This document shows positions 35,815 to 49,449 of a stretch of DNA of 64,000 nt, in pieces. The translations under genes were made by a program, and so were the position numbers. The stretch's first letter is position 1, and the number at the start of each line of letters is the position of its first letter. The stretch is taken from contig NW_024881282.1 of the NCBI RefSeq assembly GCF_018691265.1, forward strand, positions 49,421,122 through 49,485,121. Reading direction: 5' to 3'. Below the pieces are notes generated by a model, which saw only the letters and a list, made by a program, of their open reading frames with translations, did not search any database and was not told the origin of the DNA. Origin of the DNA: Tyto alba. Taxonomy: Eukaryota; Chordata; Aves; Strigiformes; Tytonidae.

Positions 35815-36818
35815 ACCCTTGTCTCTGAGCCATTCTCCAACAATCACAGCATGTTCATCCACCACTCTGGCCACAATTTGATGTACTTTTCACTTACACA
35901 GGAGTGTATGCCACAAACTAGCACCATTTCTCAGCTGTAGTTTGCACCAGGAACTGAACTTCTGTTGTACTGCTGGACAAGCTTTAGCCACCTGTCATTG
36001 ATTTGCCTTTCACTGAAAAACATGTCTTTCTTTTCCAGAATCTATACCTCCATGGTGCTTGTGCCACTAGGATGATGGTGATTTTTTTTAAAGGTATGAG
36101 TTTGAGGGTGATATTTGTTATCCAGAGAAATTAACATTGTTTCACTACTTGAAAGCAGAAGTGGAAAAATAAATGCAGGATGAGAAAGAAGCAAAGTTTT
36201 CTTAGTAAAATAAACCAAGCTCTCACCCATCATAGTGACTTGTTTACCCTGAAAAAATATCATCTGAAGGAAGTTCAAGCTGCGGGAGGAAAGGGGAAAA
36301 TGCTACACGCATAGGAATAGTCACTGAACTGAATGTTAGTTAAATAACAAAAACAATTATTTTTAACTAAGCAGGATGCACCTCTCACGAAATGGGAGAA
36401 AATAATAGTTGCAACCTGACATCTACTGCTGCTGGTTCAACCCTGCCTGGATTCATTAACACCTTCAGAAACACCTGTATTCAGACATAAAGGGGTCTTT
36501 CTTTCATGAGAAAAAAGTGACATTCCGTACCAGCTGAATGAAACCTCATTTCACCTTGTGAACAGGTAGCATGCAGCAAGCAAAAGAGATACTGAAAGAT
36601 TCAAGATCATTAAAGAATTATGAAAGACCTGTAAGTGGCCAAAACATAAAGACTTTTCTCACACAATGTGTCCTTTCTTTTCAAAAGAGACAATATCCTT
36701 GCTACTTGGTAATTAGTAATTGACATATCACATTAGCTAGTCATAACTCCAAAGAATTTATTACCTCCAGCCTTTTGAAACATGAAAAAGATTAAGTCCT
36801 GTCAAGCCACATAAATTT

Positions 36819-36840
36819 AAAAAAAAAAAAAAAAAAAAAA
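36819..36840. repeat. Poly(A) tract, 22 bp
   Basis: Uninterrupted A run after CATAAATTT. Confidence 0.92.
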
Positions 36841-38534
36841 TAAAATTGAAGTTTTAATCCAGAGATAGATATTTAAGAATAATTTTCAAAACATTCTGTA
36901 AATCTTACAGATGGCACTGCCAAGATGGGGAAATGGATGGGACCATTCGGTTTGTTTGCATAAACCAGTTTACCTGAAAGAGAAACATAATGGTTTCTCC
37001 ACTATGTTTCAACAGTGAGCTCTTGGGTTCGACATGTTGATATCCAACTAATGGCTATCTGAAAGGGACAACTGCACTGAAACGTCCACGTAACATCATA
37101 GTCCAGAGAATAGCAAATGCAGGTTTTGTCCACTGACCATGTAGGCTCCAGGCTGCAAGGTGTTTGCCTGTGCGGGCGGAGGAGGGAGCTGCCCGCTCTC
37201 CTTGCTGTTTCTTCTCTGGCTTCATTCACTAAAGTAAAACTGGAGAATTTTCTTCCCTTTCTGGCAGTATCTCTGAAGAGATAAAAGGTGCTGCTGCGCT
37301 CCATTATCAACCACTGTTTTCTTGGATTTTTCATTTTAGAAAAACTATGAAGTCATCCCATAAAGAATGGGAAAGAGTATGTTTTGTTTAAAAATCCTCA
37401 CTGAATGCAGTTTTAAAAGCTCACATTAGCTTTGACATTTAAACTGATTAACAGTAATATAGTATGCTAACAGATACAGCACTATGACTATTCTTCTACA
37501 CCACTAGTAATGAAGGGAAAGAAAAAAACCACAAAAAAATTACTGTTTTATAAAAAGTTGTGAGAAGGAGAAAAGTCTGGCAAGACTCTGAAGAACTTAG
37601 AATTAACAAAAAAAATATATTTTTCTGGAAAAATATAGACTAGCTATGTGCATACATAGGGGAGGAATACTCAAGGTCCTTTGATAAGCCTGCTAGACAG
37701 CTTCCAACAATGTGACAGTATAATACAGCAGAAAATGCCGTAGCAGTGGTAGAGCTCGCAAACAAAGTGCTTGAGACTGGATTGAGAAGCTGTAATCAAA
37801 ATGATCTGAAATTTAGTAATTCTAACAAATAAACAAGAACCAAAGACCTAAACACATGGCTTACAAAATAACAGAGGATTAGCATTTCTAGATATTTTGG
37901 GAGATGAAAGGAAACTTTGGTATAACAATAAATAATAATGTTTCAAGAGGATTATAGGTGAACACAAAGGTGAAATTCAGGCTCTGAATTAAATTCTTGA
38001 CTGTGAGATAATGGTTTATCCTTGAGTTTTAGTAACTATCACCTTTTTTTGCCAGGTTAATTACATCCTCAACATAATGCTTAGATCTTTTCTTCATCTT
38101 TATTTTACTGTATTTCTATCATATATACGTATGTCCAAACACATATGTGAGTTTATTGATATAAACATTTGTAAATGCAAACTGGGTTCCAGATTTAGCT
38201 TTAGGAAAACACTTGCTGCAATACTTTGTAATTCTTACACCTGATAGATAGACTCAAATGCTATTCCTGCTGGCTAATTTCAGCCTTTGGATGAAAGTAT
38301 TTGGTGCTCCAGTACAAAAGAGATCACATAGGCAGTCACGCTACATGAAACTTTCTTTATTAGGGAAAGCAATCACAGATAACTAAGAAAGCCCTGTGTA
38401 ATTAACATATAACAGTAAATTTTATATACTTCCTCCAGCAACAAAGGAATACCTCTTGCTTATCCTGCACATAAATTGATTAAAATTGAGATTGCTCCAG
38501 ACCTTAAGCCTTCACAAAAAGACTATCCAATATT

Positions 38535-38550
38535 AAAAAAAAAAAAAAAA
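38535..38550. repeat. Poly(A) tract, 16 bp
   Basis: Uninterrupted A run after CCAATATT. Confidence 0.9.
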
Positions 38551-41500
38551 TCATTATTATTTACTAATATATCCACAGAGGTCATACTCATTTTACATAT
38601 TATGGCTGTGCAAATTGCTTTTCAGTCATTTTGCTATGCAATTCCAATTACAATATTGCTAGTTTATAAATAAGTCAGAGTGTCAAGTCAGCCTGTCACA
38701 CTGATTATAAATAAAGTATAGAAGATAAATTGATTAAACATTAGTTATAAAAGCAGAGCAGTATACAATATACAAGATCAAACAGCAGAATAAGACACAA
38801 ATGTAATGATCAGGGCCACAGGGCTGCAGGGGGAAAGGAAGGGCAATGATACTGATTAGCAGAAACTGGAGGAATAATGTGACAGCACAAACTGAGGGAA
38901 TGACATGGATAGCATACAACAAACTCACATCTCTTGTATTGGCAGCAAATTCTTAATCTTTGAAAATAAAATGAAAATTTTTAGTTTACTAAAATCAATT
39001 TGCAAGCCAGTTTTGGGCAAATGTGCACATGGCATTAGAGAAGATTTACTTTTGCAAGATATATCAGGTCCTTGCAACCACATTAGTTATTAAGATAACA
39101 AGTCATTTACACAACAGTTTCTCTAGAGAAAGTGAGAGTGCATATTTAATGCAGGTAACAGACAGCAAAAATAAAATGAGCTTATCCTAGAAGATGCAAA
39201 ATTTAGTGTGAACTTTACATCTAGTTCAAGGCAATAACCCAAGTGGGAACAAGGTTGAAGTTCCTGTTACCTCCATTCCAGAGAAGGGGAGCAATATTTG
39301 CTTAAGTTGCATAAGGCTGCACCTAACTGTAATTAGGTCTGTCAGTTGGAAAATTTGCTGGGAATGTTTTGACAGAAGGTCCTTTTTATAAAATAAACAA
39401 AGAACTAAAATAGAACAAAATACCCACTGACTAATTTGGACCAAAATATTATGGAAAAAAGTCAACTATTAGAATTAATCTCTTTGCAAATGTTTTTTGG
39501 TGTTACTATATAGAAAATGGCATATTTAAACACCTAGATTTTTAAAACATGAATAAGGTTTAAAAAAAAAAAAATAAGAAAGGCATTTAGAAAGTGAAAT
39601 ACCGCTTAAGTGATCTAAAATACATTTACTTCCATCCTTCAAGGCACAGCATCAAGATTTTTATTTCTCTTTGGTAATGGAGGAAAAGAGCTTCAGAAAT
39701 CTATCCCAGGGCAGCTTTTTACAGCAGTTCTGGCTTAGATGTAACCTCATCTAGGTCAGTGGACTTACCACAATTTTAAATGAGCTACATCTAGATCTTT
39801 GATAGATCTTATAAGGTGTATAGAAGGTATTCAGCATTGTTTCAACTATTTTATGCAAATAAGTTCTCTCTGTAACCTTTTCCCCCCATTCTAGTACTAG
39901 TATTCACAGTTTTGGTAAAAAGGAACACTCTCACGGAAACTATGAGCACCACAACCATATAGGTGTAATTTCTGAGCTCTTTCTGCCCTGACAACTCCTG
40001 GTCACCACAAGCCACACAATAGCTAGAAAAATAATTGCTCAACAAACTGAAAAAATACTTTTCAAAAATACATTAAGTCTTCGGTATATAAAAAAGACTT
40101 AAAACAAACAGCTCCATTCTATATACCTTTCGTTAGACATAACACAACCATTAAGAGATTTAACCACTCCTTAGCCAGCAGTTACTTAAAACAGCATTTT
40201 CCTCATCTGAGCTCCTAAGTATCCCTACCTGCATGTTTAATACGCTAAACAAAGTCTCTACTCTCATTTTCATAGTCCCATTCCAATCAGAGGGACTGCT
40301 TGGGGGATCCCATGTGCATCCTATAAAAGAAACAGCATATAACTTCTTTGAATTTAATGGCAGGGATTTTTTGACAAGCACAGCAAAAATACACATTAAA
40401 GCAAGAGACAAGAAAACATTCTTTTTTTTTCCTATGTTACTAGTAATTCTGACTTCTCCAGTTGTGAAATTCTGTTCTTGAATCTATATAATTTCTTTAA
40501 CAGTACATTAAAGATAGATGCAGGTCTCTCCTGCATCTCCCTTTGCTTTATGGGGAACACATAGGTGCTTGAAAGCTCCCTTAACAGGGTAATTATTGCC
40601 TGGTGTAATTTACTGGCTAGTATAATGCTCTGAGAGGCATTAGAAAAAGAAAGAATTTACAGTAGCTGAGACTAGGCAATATGTGCCTTTTAAATGAGAC
40701 TGAGTGGATTATCTGTGGTAGAAAAGAGAAAATAAATACACAAGTTTCAAGCAAGATTTGTCAAACATCTATATAAAACTAAGTTTTATTTTTTGCTTTA
40801 TTCTCCATTTTGTCTGCTATTTCCCTGTTGATGCACTGATGTAGAAGTATCCTGGCTGTGACAAGATCAGGTTTTTTCTCAGTATATCTTTCAGGAGAAA
40901 GACTCTAGGAAAATTTTTAATGAGAGTGCCAAAAGTAGCTCTTGTTTCTGAATGTCCCTCAACAACCACTGCCTGTACAATAGTTATTTCACTGGCTCTA
41001 CATAAGCCCACCTAAAGAGACTGGAGACTTTCAAATAAGGTGTGGGTTTGTGCACATCAGAGAGTAGATGCTCTCTGTGAGCTATCTAGTGTGTTATGAG
41101 AGAAAACCCTGAGGGGAAGAGATGATGCAGAAGCTTTCATTGACAGAAAAATCAGCCTTTACTGTTAAAAGAGGTGAGATCTACCTCAGGGTAGAAGTCA
41201 AGACTGAATTATTTCAAAGACTTATGGACATGTAGTGCTTTTAAAAGCAGCAATGACTATAATTCAGGAAATTCCTTTACAAGTCTTGCCTCTTGTTAGC
41301 CTATTGTGATGCCAGGCTGGGTCAATTAAGAAGCTCAAAACAGCTGCAGTAGGACTCCTGAAGGGAAGTATCGGGAAGTGGGAGCTCAGTAAACTGAAGC
41401 ATCAGATCCAAGGTTTATGATGACCACTGAGACTCACACTCCCAGAAAGGATAAGAGGTACAGGGACACAAACCTAAAATGTGTCTGAGACGCTTAGTAT

Positions 41501-42956
41501 TTAATACTGATCCTGATGTCCAGCTAGTTCATGACCATGTAGGCTTTGCAGTTGGCTATACTCCTTCTGTAAAATGGTGTAAAGGCACCTGAGAAAGCAG
41601 AGACATATATTGGTCCTATATGGTAAGCCCACCTGGCCCAGCAATAGGTGAACAGAGCTCTATGTCTGGGTTGTGAGGTCTCAGTATTGAGGGACTAAAA
41701 CCAAACTTATCAGCAGAGCTTGTTCTCTCACACAAACTTCACATTGCATCTGGACTTACCCAATTTATGCCTTGTCAGCTTGGGTCTCTGTACTTCCTGG
41801 GATTCCCAGTCCTGCAGTTATGGCTGGGATAGGAAAGAAGCCATGTCTATAGGAGTAGTATCTGTGGAGGTGAGAGGCTGAAAGTCATTGCATCAATAAG
41901 GTTCTGGCCTAAGATTCATTAGCTCCAGAAAATTCCTTGACACAGCTCAGAACTATATTACATTACCAAATGATGGTGCCAGAGTGCTGTGCCCAGATAA
42001 GGGATGATGCACTAGTCAGAGATGTGCCATGTTTCAGGAAGAGCATAGTTATTTATGTGAGCTAACACACAGAGGTGCAATCACTTTTGAAATCGGTGCA
42101 AAATCTTTCTTCCTGCTGAGCTCAATTTTGGAATCCAGTGTGTTCATTAAACATAAAAATTGTTCAGCCCTCATATCTGGGCACTGTGCTATAAGTTTTC
42201 ATCTGAAATGACCTCCAGCTCAGAGGAGGCCTGCAATTTCACCTGCTACAAATTAGTCCTACACAACCCCAGTATGATACATGAATCATGTAAAATATTT
42301 CTGTAGTATTTTTAAGGCCTAGGGGAACACCCGTTCAGAGGATGAAAAAAATAACCTGATATTTGCAGCCAGGATTTAATAAATATAGTTTTTAAAGAGG
42401 TTGCATTTATCAAACACTGTTGAATGGATACATGTTCACTGGAGTTTTCCAAATAATTTCTTGTTGCCTATAGGTTTGCGGTCCAGATCTTGAGTCCAGT
42501 CCAAAAGACAGGGAGAAAGATGGAGAACCAGTATTTCGAAGTCTTCTCCTCCAAAGAATCTTTGGAGAAAAGCCCAAAGGTTGGCTTCAAATTATCTTCA
42601 GGAAGTGCATGCTTAACCATGGAAAATACTCATGATCTAAATGGCTGTATTCCCTGGTGTTTCTTTGGGTGTAGCAGAGGCTACCCCCAACAGGGATTCA
42701 GCATGCTGTTTTACACAGCCTTTATCCAATCCCCCAAAAAAGTGCTACTCAACAAGGATAGCTGTCTAGCTTTGTATTTTAACAGATGATCTATCAAAGA
42801 TGTTGGCAGCCACAGTTATAATGAGAGACTTTTAAAAGTCTTGACTATTCTTCAGATATGTTATGATCCTTCAGACACAGTGAAGTCCTGCCCACAGGGG
42901 TCACAGCAATAGCTATGCATAAAGAATGTGGAAGTGCAAATATATATTTGAAGGGG

Positions 42957-42973
42957 AAAAAAAAAAAAAAAAA
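42957..42973. repeat. Poly(A) tract, 17 bp
   Basis: A run after AAGGGG, followed by GAAAAAG. No AATAAA at suitable distance upstream. Confidence 0.9.
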
Positions 42974-45959
42974 GAAAAAGAGGAATTCTGCTGCAGGTTC
43001 AGTGTTGTTGTAATTGAACTCGAGCTACTTCACTTTCCAAGGCATATTAAGGACAAGTAGAATTTCATCCAAAGCCTCCAGCAGAGACACTTAGTGTCTG
43101 ACAGCTAAAGACGTGGACCAATAAATGCTGATCAGTTTATAGACAAACATTTACCTGGATGAGTAATCTAAAAATGAATAATGAATAAACACCACATTTG
43201 GGGAAACTGTAATATTCTTTGAAAGAGTTTGAAAACAAGGCAATAAAAAGAAGATTTTCTGAAGTGCAATATTTGTTTTGCAGCTTGTCCAGCTTTCATC
43301 CAGTCTCTGCAAGAATTCAGCTTTACGAATCAGTTCCAAGCTAGTCATAAGGCTGTCAGGAGAAGCCTTCATTATAAATGATTCACTGTATATTTTTTCT
43401 CTACTGATAAACTAAACAGTGCTAATGCATCAGGCCTGAGCCCTGCCCCATAACTGTTTTAATTATTAGTGTAATCCTAGGCATGTTTTTGAATTGTGTT
43501 GACTAGGACTTGCCCAGACAAATTCCAGGTGTGGTTTGGAGGTTAGTGTAGACCACGAACCTTTCCCATTACACAGATTAAGTATAGTCACCTTATGTCA
43601 GAAGACAAACAAGCGTAACTGCAGAGATGTAGCTGTGGCGTAACTGTGGACCTCAGTGCCAGAAAACAGTTCTTGGCCCATTTGAGATGAGTTTAAATAT
43701 TGCGTAAATTAATGTATATAGTAGTAATCTGCAAAATTCCCAGAGATACCTATCTTGCTTACCTGTGCAGAAATAAAGCTTGTACTGACACAAAGTTGAA
43801 GGTCACTTAGACAAACTCAATTTTCATCAAATCTGTAAGAAGGTTTGTGAGAAATGTACAGTTGCAGGTCAAGAAACTTTTCCGTAACCCCTGTGCTCAA
43901 CCAGGTATCCCAGCCCTCTAGCAGGATAAACTGTTGGGTCTCTGCCCAAAGCAAAGATCTGGAGATATATTTTTCTTTAATCCCAAAGGAGGTACTTAAA
44001 GAATTGTAAAGGGAATCAGATAACAGTTAGGAAAAATAATGCTTCGACCACACTGCTCTGTCAGAGGCAGTTCATTAATTTTTCCCAGGTTGCTTTCTCA
44101 AGGAGAAAGATCATAGATTTACACCTTCACAAGAAAAGCTGAGATTCTCCTTTGCCACTTTCATCCTTTCAATGAGTAAACTTCAAGTTCCAAAAACTGA
44201 TTTTGACCATGGAAAATATGAACACTTTAAAGAATAATCCAGTTCTTTTTAGTTTAGCTCAGCCATAATCAACTGATGTCAGATTGCTTCTTTGAATAGC
44301 ACAGAATATAATTAGGACAGGAATAACTATGTACTTACTACCTGTTAGCAAATTCTGACTTCTTCATAGTGAGCTTTATATTTAGATTTTAAATATAGAT
44401 CTTATTGTTTCATATATGTCAAATAAGTCTCTCTATGTATTTAAAGAAACTATTTCAAATTTATGATAAACTGCTTCACAGCAAGCCACATCAAACTGCT
44501 GCAGGATGTCACTTTAGTAATTTTATTTAATAAGATTAGCATACTTGATACTCAGAACCTTGAGTTGTTTGAGGGATGTCTATATGAGTACAGAAACAGA
44601 ATAGCCCCTGCCATTTTTTTGTTAAATTGAGAGAAGACAAGCATGGGCATTGGAGTAGTCCTCAAACGGATTTACTTGTTGAAATCTCTCAGATTTCTTT
44701 GAAACATCTCCTAGGGCAAGAACGTTTTATTTTTCTCCAAATTTGAACATCTTTGCATAGTGAGAAGCCAAGAATGTTGACAAAATTCACAAAAATTGTG
44801 ATGCAGTCCTTTTTCAAACTACTTGCTTTTATAAGTGCTTAAAGGGACAACTCTTTTTGCTGCCAGTAATAAAATACAAATAAGAATGAAAATGCACTAC
44901 CTTTAATGATTTAAAATTTATTTCTACTAATTTTATTTGTATAGGAAGAGTTGTTTCAGCTTTGTTAGCATTTTTATGTTAAGGTATAGCTTCACTTTTG
45001 AAATCTGAAATCATTCCATTGTTACCAGAGAAGTCTAACATCATTTTAGCATGTAATATGGAATAATAGTCTGGAGGTACAGTTTCAGGGAAAATAGTGC
45101 TAAATTATTTTTTCTGTTGTGACTTTGGATCTGTTTTAGAGGGGGGTTACTATACCTGTTAATAATCTAAACTAGCATTAAAAGAGACATTTCTTTATTT
45201 TGGTCAATGATCAGTCCTCTGAAAAATATCCTCAGCAGTCAAATATCCATTGACCAAGTCACAACTTTTAATGAGATTAGGATCCAATTGTATGCAAAAC
45301 CAATCCATGTAATCAAGAAAAAAGTCTTTAGTCCTAAGTGCCTGATTGACCTCTTGTGTGGTGAATAATGCTGTTTGACAACCTGCTGAATTTATGTGTG
45401 ATAGTTCATGCTTTCTTCACATTAACTGTGACATCTTTTTCAAGTGTTGTAAATTACAGAATGTTTTAAAGAAATGTGAATGGCAGAAGGAACTAGTAAA
45501 ATGTTTAGGTATGGAGACTGAACTCAACACCCAAATATGGCTACTTTCAATGATTTGGGGCATAACAGAGATAAATACCAACAGAAACCCAGTGCTATAT
45601 TTCTTGAACATGAGAGAGATGAATCATGCAATATGGACTCACAAATATATATCTGCATGTGAGTGTGCGTGTAGGGGAGCTGGAGAAAATAATTAAGGTT
45701 TTGACTGATGATGATTTAAAAACAGAATTTTCCTTAAATTTTTCACACAATAAGTCTCCTGAACATCTTAATGATACATCAACTTGAAATCACTATATCA
45801 TCTCTTCACTGATTACAATTAGCACAACTCTAATTTTTAAAGATACAACTTAATAGCAATGTACCTGATTGCTATTTTTTTTTTCTGTTTCCACCATATA
45901 ATGATAAGAAGCTTCCAGAAAGGCCTTGAAAGAGTAGTTCAGTGGTAGAATAGGTCAAG

Positions 45960-46497
45960 GACACTTGACAGACCACACCTGGAGAACTGTATCCAGCTCT
46001 GAGGACCCCAACATAAGAAAGATATAGACCTGCTTGAGTGGGTCTAGAGGAAGCCACGGAGATGATCAGGGGGCTGGAGCACCTCCCCTATGAGGACAGG
46101 CTGAGAGAGTTGGGGTTTTTCAGCCTGGAGAAGAGAAGGCTCCGGGGAGACCTTATAGCGGCCTTCCAGTACTTAAAGGGGGCTACAGGAAAGCTGGGGA
46201 GGGACTCTTTATCAGGGAGAGTAGTGATAGGAAGAGAGGGTAACAATTTTAGACTGAAAGAGGGTAGATTTAGATTAGATGTAAGGAAGAAATTCTTTAC
46301 TGTGGTAGTGATGAGGCACTGACACAGGTTGTCCAGAAAAGTTGTAGCTGCCCCCTCCCTGGAACTGTTCACAGCCAGGTTGGACGGGGCTTTGAGCAAC
46401 CTGGTCTGGTGGAAGGTGTCCCTGCCCAGGGCAGGGGGGTTGGGACTAGATGATCTTTAAGGTCCCTTCCAACCCAAACCGTTTTATGATTCTATGA
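45960..46497 (+). mobile_element. CR1 LINE 3' end, best preserved copy
   Basis: Runs from the segment ACCACACCTGGAGAACTGTA through GGGGCTGGAGCACCTC-type sequence, CAGCCTGGAGAAGAGAAGGC, CCCTTCCAACCCAAACC and the avian terminal units TTTTATGATTCTATGAC. The frame 46038-46322 (94 codons) still reads as the end of the CR1 ORF2 polyprotein: the residue stretches [20 protein letters not shown] and [15 protein letters not shown] are family hallmarks. The frame is open only because the copy is fairly young. The upstream reverse-transcriptase domain is absent (5' truncation). It is not a host gene. Confidence 0.95.
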
Positions 46498-49449
46498 CTA
46501 GCTAAACTAGATAAAGTCAAAATATATTCATACTATGTAACAGAAATGTTCAGGAAGTTAAATTTCAGTCCTCTGAATATCATCTATATTCAATTAATTT
46601 CTTCCAACTCAAATCACATTAAGATATCCTAAACAGATCCATATTCATAGTGCTGAAAATCCATTTTGGTTTAGAATTATGTCTTGCTTTTGGCTCTGCT
46701 AATATTAGCTTACTGATTTGGAAACATGACCTCTGGCTACTCAACATTTTCTGTTTCAAAGTTACCAAACCTTGAAATACAGCAGTTAAATTCACTAGGC
46801 ATTAGCAATCTCATCATAATGGAAAAATAAGAAAATTTTAGCCAGTGGCACAAGATTTCCTTCTAGTCTCCAAAGTACTAAGCTCACTGACCTGTTCCAG
46901 TCCCCTGAGCTCAAGGTACAGTAATTTTGTGCCAAATATGTTGTCTGCTACCATCTGGAAATCGAATATGAACAGAAAAATGACTTCGCTTGTCCAGGAT
47001 TTCTGGATAGCTCAGAGAAGTGACAACTGTGCATGAAGAGTCAAGGTGTGCTGGACTCATGGCCAAGGCACAGACTGACTCAACTACATGCAGACAGTGA
47101 GACAGATGCTTGCAGAGCAGATCAGAGGACTGGGCATGTCCTCCCTGCCAAAGCTGCAGATGCACTGCAGCAGCTGTGTGCCCTGGACACACTGAACATC
47201 CTGCTCATGTGTTACAGGGCACATACACCCACGTTTTCAGCTGAGATTTCCAAGCAAAGAAAAGGGGAAGAGGAGCAAAGGAACCTGGTGAGATAGCTCA
47301 CCTGACAATCAAGAAGACATAATCTGTGTGGACAGGCTGTATGGTGAAATGGCAAAATTCCTAGGATAGCCCCAGTGCTAACCCAGTTTAGCCACACTTC
47401 AGCATATGTTCTTTCACAAGCTGGTTAAAAGTAAGCTTTTTCTGCAGAAAGTTTCTGTTCTAGAACTTTTACAGGAAAACCACTTTCTGTCCAGGTGGAA
47501 GTGATAACACCTTTCTGACTGTTCCCTATCTGCTCCTTATTTGGCTGGTGTTAGAATTTGCCTGTTATGGTATGCCTCAAAAGATATTTAATGACAAGAG
47601 AACAGTCAATAGAACAAACACAGACCTGCCATATCTAAGTATTCATTCTGATATACACATGAAGATTTACATTGTTCTGCCTCTCAGGCTCATCCCATTT
47701 CCATTCACCTTTGTAGGACTTGTATCTCACACCTTTGCTCTTCAGTGGCTTCCTTCTTCTTCCACAACTCTGCATCGGATGGATGAAGGACTAGAAGTGA
47801 ACAGGGCATGAAAGTGTAATCTCCACTCTTAACCTACTGTCTTGTCAAGCAGTCCATGTATATATGGGCAAATACCTGACTTAACTTGTTGTACTTGACA
47901 TATGACCTTGTCCCACTGTCACACAAGGACTGAGATTCTTGTGGGTTTCTAGACTTATGAGATTTCTTCAACTTTGGAAAAGTATTTACTCCAATATTGT
48001 TTAATGTTCTGATATATGCTACAATGATTTAGTAATATTTAGGATGAATAGTAGTCTGATAGAAGGCTGAATAAATAACAGCAACTCCATTATGTTTTAT
48101 CAATCGATCCTCTAATCTGATCAAAATATATATTAAAAAAATTAAATAGAATCATCATTCCATAAACTCATATTGACTTCTGCTAGTTTTATTACCAGAC
48201 TTAATTTAATATGATGCTTTATTCTTTACTGCTTTCAAATGGCAATTTTGCTTCAAATTTATTCAGACTGTCCAGAGATACATGTACAGAAACCACTCTG
48301 GCACATGAGCATTTTGTGCATGTGGGAAAAATTGTTTGGAAAACCTTTGTTGTTGTTCTTTCTTAGGCAATAACAGAAACACTATGTACCTAGGTGGAGG
48401 CAGGGTCCATTTCTAGAATTCCCAGGTTAATTTAATCCAGCGCTTGAGCAGATAAATGGAATTAAATGATGAACAGAACAAATCTGCTTAAGCATGTGTT
48501 TAAATGTTGTACTGAACTGGATATCCATCTTCCAGATTATTGAAACTTCCCAGAATTAAGCCTCATGTTTTCTACTTATAAGTACAGGATAAAATATCAG
48601 ATTATTTTTACAAGTAAGGACGAAGCTGCTTCTCAAGTCAATAGGCCAAATTTTGATTGCAGGTATATATCAGAGAGCCCATAGTCACTCCTAAGACATC
48701 TTATTTTGCACAAGTGGAAATGAGAGTCCAGACTATCCCCGAAGAATCTATGTGTACTTACATAGGAGGAGAACTCATGTTTTTTCTTTGAAATTATGAA
48801 TAACAATGTCAGAAAGTGAGTACATGAGACCAAGAAAATCAAACCAAGTCTTAATATTTCTCCATTATCATCTAAACAGGAAGAAGTTACCCCTTAAAAT
48901 TGAAAGAGAAATATAATGCTGAGATACTTAATTATGCTGTGTGGTTTTTTATTTTTTCTAAAGATATCCAGTGATCTTCTGTAGCTATACATGCATATCA
49001 TGGATAATTCTTAAATAAAAATGTTTACTTTACGTCTTCAGCCATCTTAAAAACTTAAAGTGGTATGTAGACACTAACTGAAGAAGCTAGGTGAAGAACA
49101 GCACTGAAATTGTTGAATCTTTAAGGTTCATCTAACCACAGGAATGTTGTTAAAGCCAACATATTCAGCCTCAGTAATTCTACGTGATGGAATGAATAAA
49201 TATCTCAATGTCTCTACAGGTACTAATAAAACCATAAATAAATACTTACAATGCATTTATAGTGCAAATATAACTTTGTCTATCCAGTGTAGCTCTTCTT
49301 ATTTCCATCTGCCTTTACTATAATTCTTCCCTTCTATAAAGAAGACAATTTTGGGTCTGGTTTAAATAAATATTTATTTTTTAAATTATAAAATAAAAAG
49401 GGTTGTTAACTTTAAAAGATCAATATTAGGGCTTCTAAAGACCACAGCT
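46498..49449. other. Unique sequence, no gene seen
   Basis: Overlapping short frames on both strands at 46845-47397 arise from a less AT-rich stretch but resemble no family. No RNA gene or named repeat recognised. Confidence 0.55.

Larger units (their letters stand above)
35157..35842 (-). mobile_element. Collapsed endogenous retrovirus (LTR + tail + LTR stub)
   Basis: The element lies on the minus strand and is bounded by the 6-bp direct repeat ATCACA at 35151-35156 and 35843-35848. In its own orientation it holds a 28-bp stub of the 5' LTR (35842 to 35815), then about 100 bp of internal sequence, a polypurine tract and a complete 3' LTR (35691-35157) running TG to CA. All of gag, pol and env is gone, as is the primer-binding site, so the lineage cannot be read from proteins. 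A 6-bp target duplication is usual for betaretrovirus/ERVK-like and alpharetrovirus-like elements in birds. The LTR start CCAACA (plus strand) is repeated exactly at both outer and inner positions, which is what identifies the stub. It is unable to encode anything. Confidence 0.85.
35849..45959. other. AT-rich unique sequence, no gene seen
   Basis: No gene supported over 10 kb. The minus-strand frame 37002-37334 (110 codons) covers a GC-richer patch (about 37130-37300) but shows no domain. A less AT-rich stretch at about 41000-42250 looks different in texture and may be an unrecognised old repeat. Poly(A) runs are listed separately. Confidence 0.55.

Noticed and set aside
37002..37334. 110-codon minus-strand frame over a GC-richer patch
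   Set aside because: No domain, no splice context and no codon-bias evidence; it cannot be told from a chance opening.
45925..45960. tRNA-Gly-like string TAGTTCAGTGGTAGAAT
   Set aside because: Resembles the D-arm of tRNA-Gly, but no anticodon arm, T arm (GGTTCGA) or acceptor pairing follows; CR1 sequence begins instead. Probably chance.
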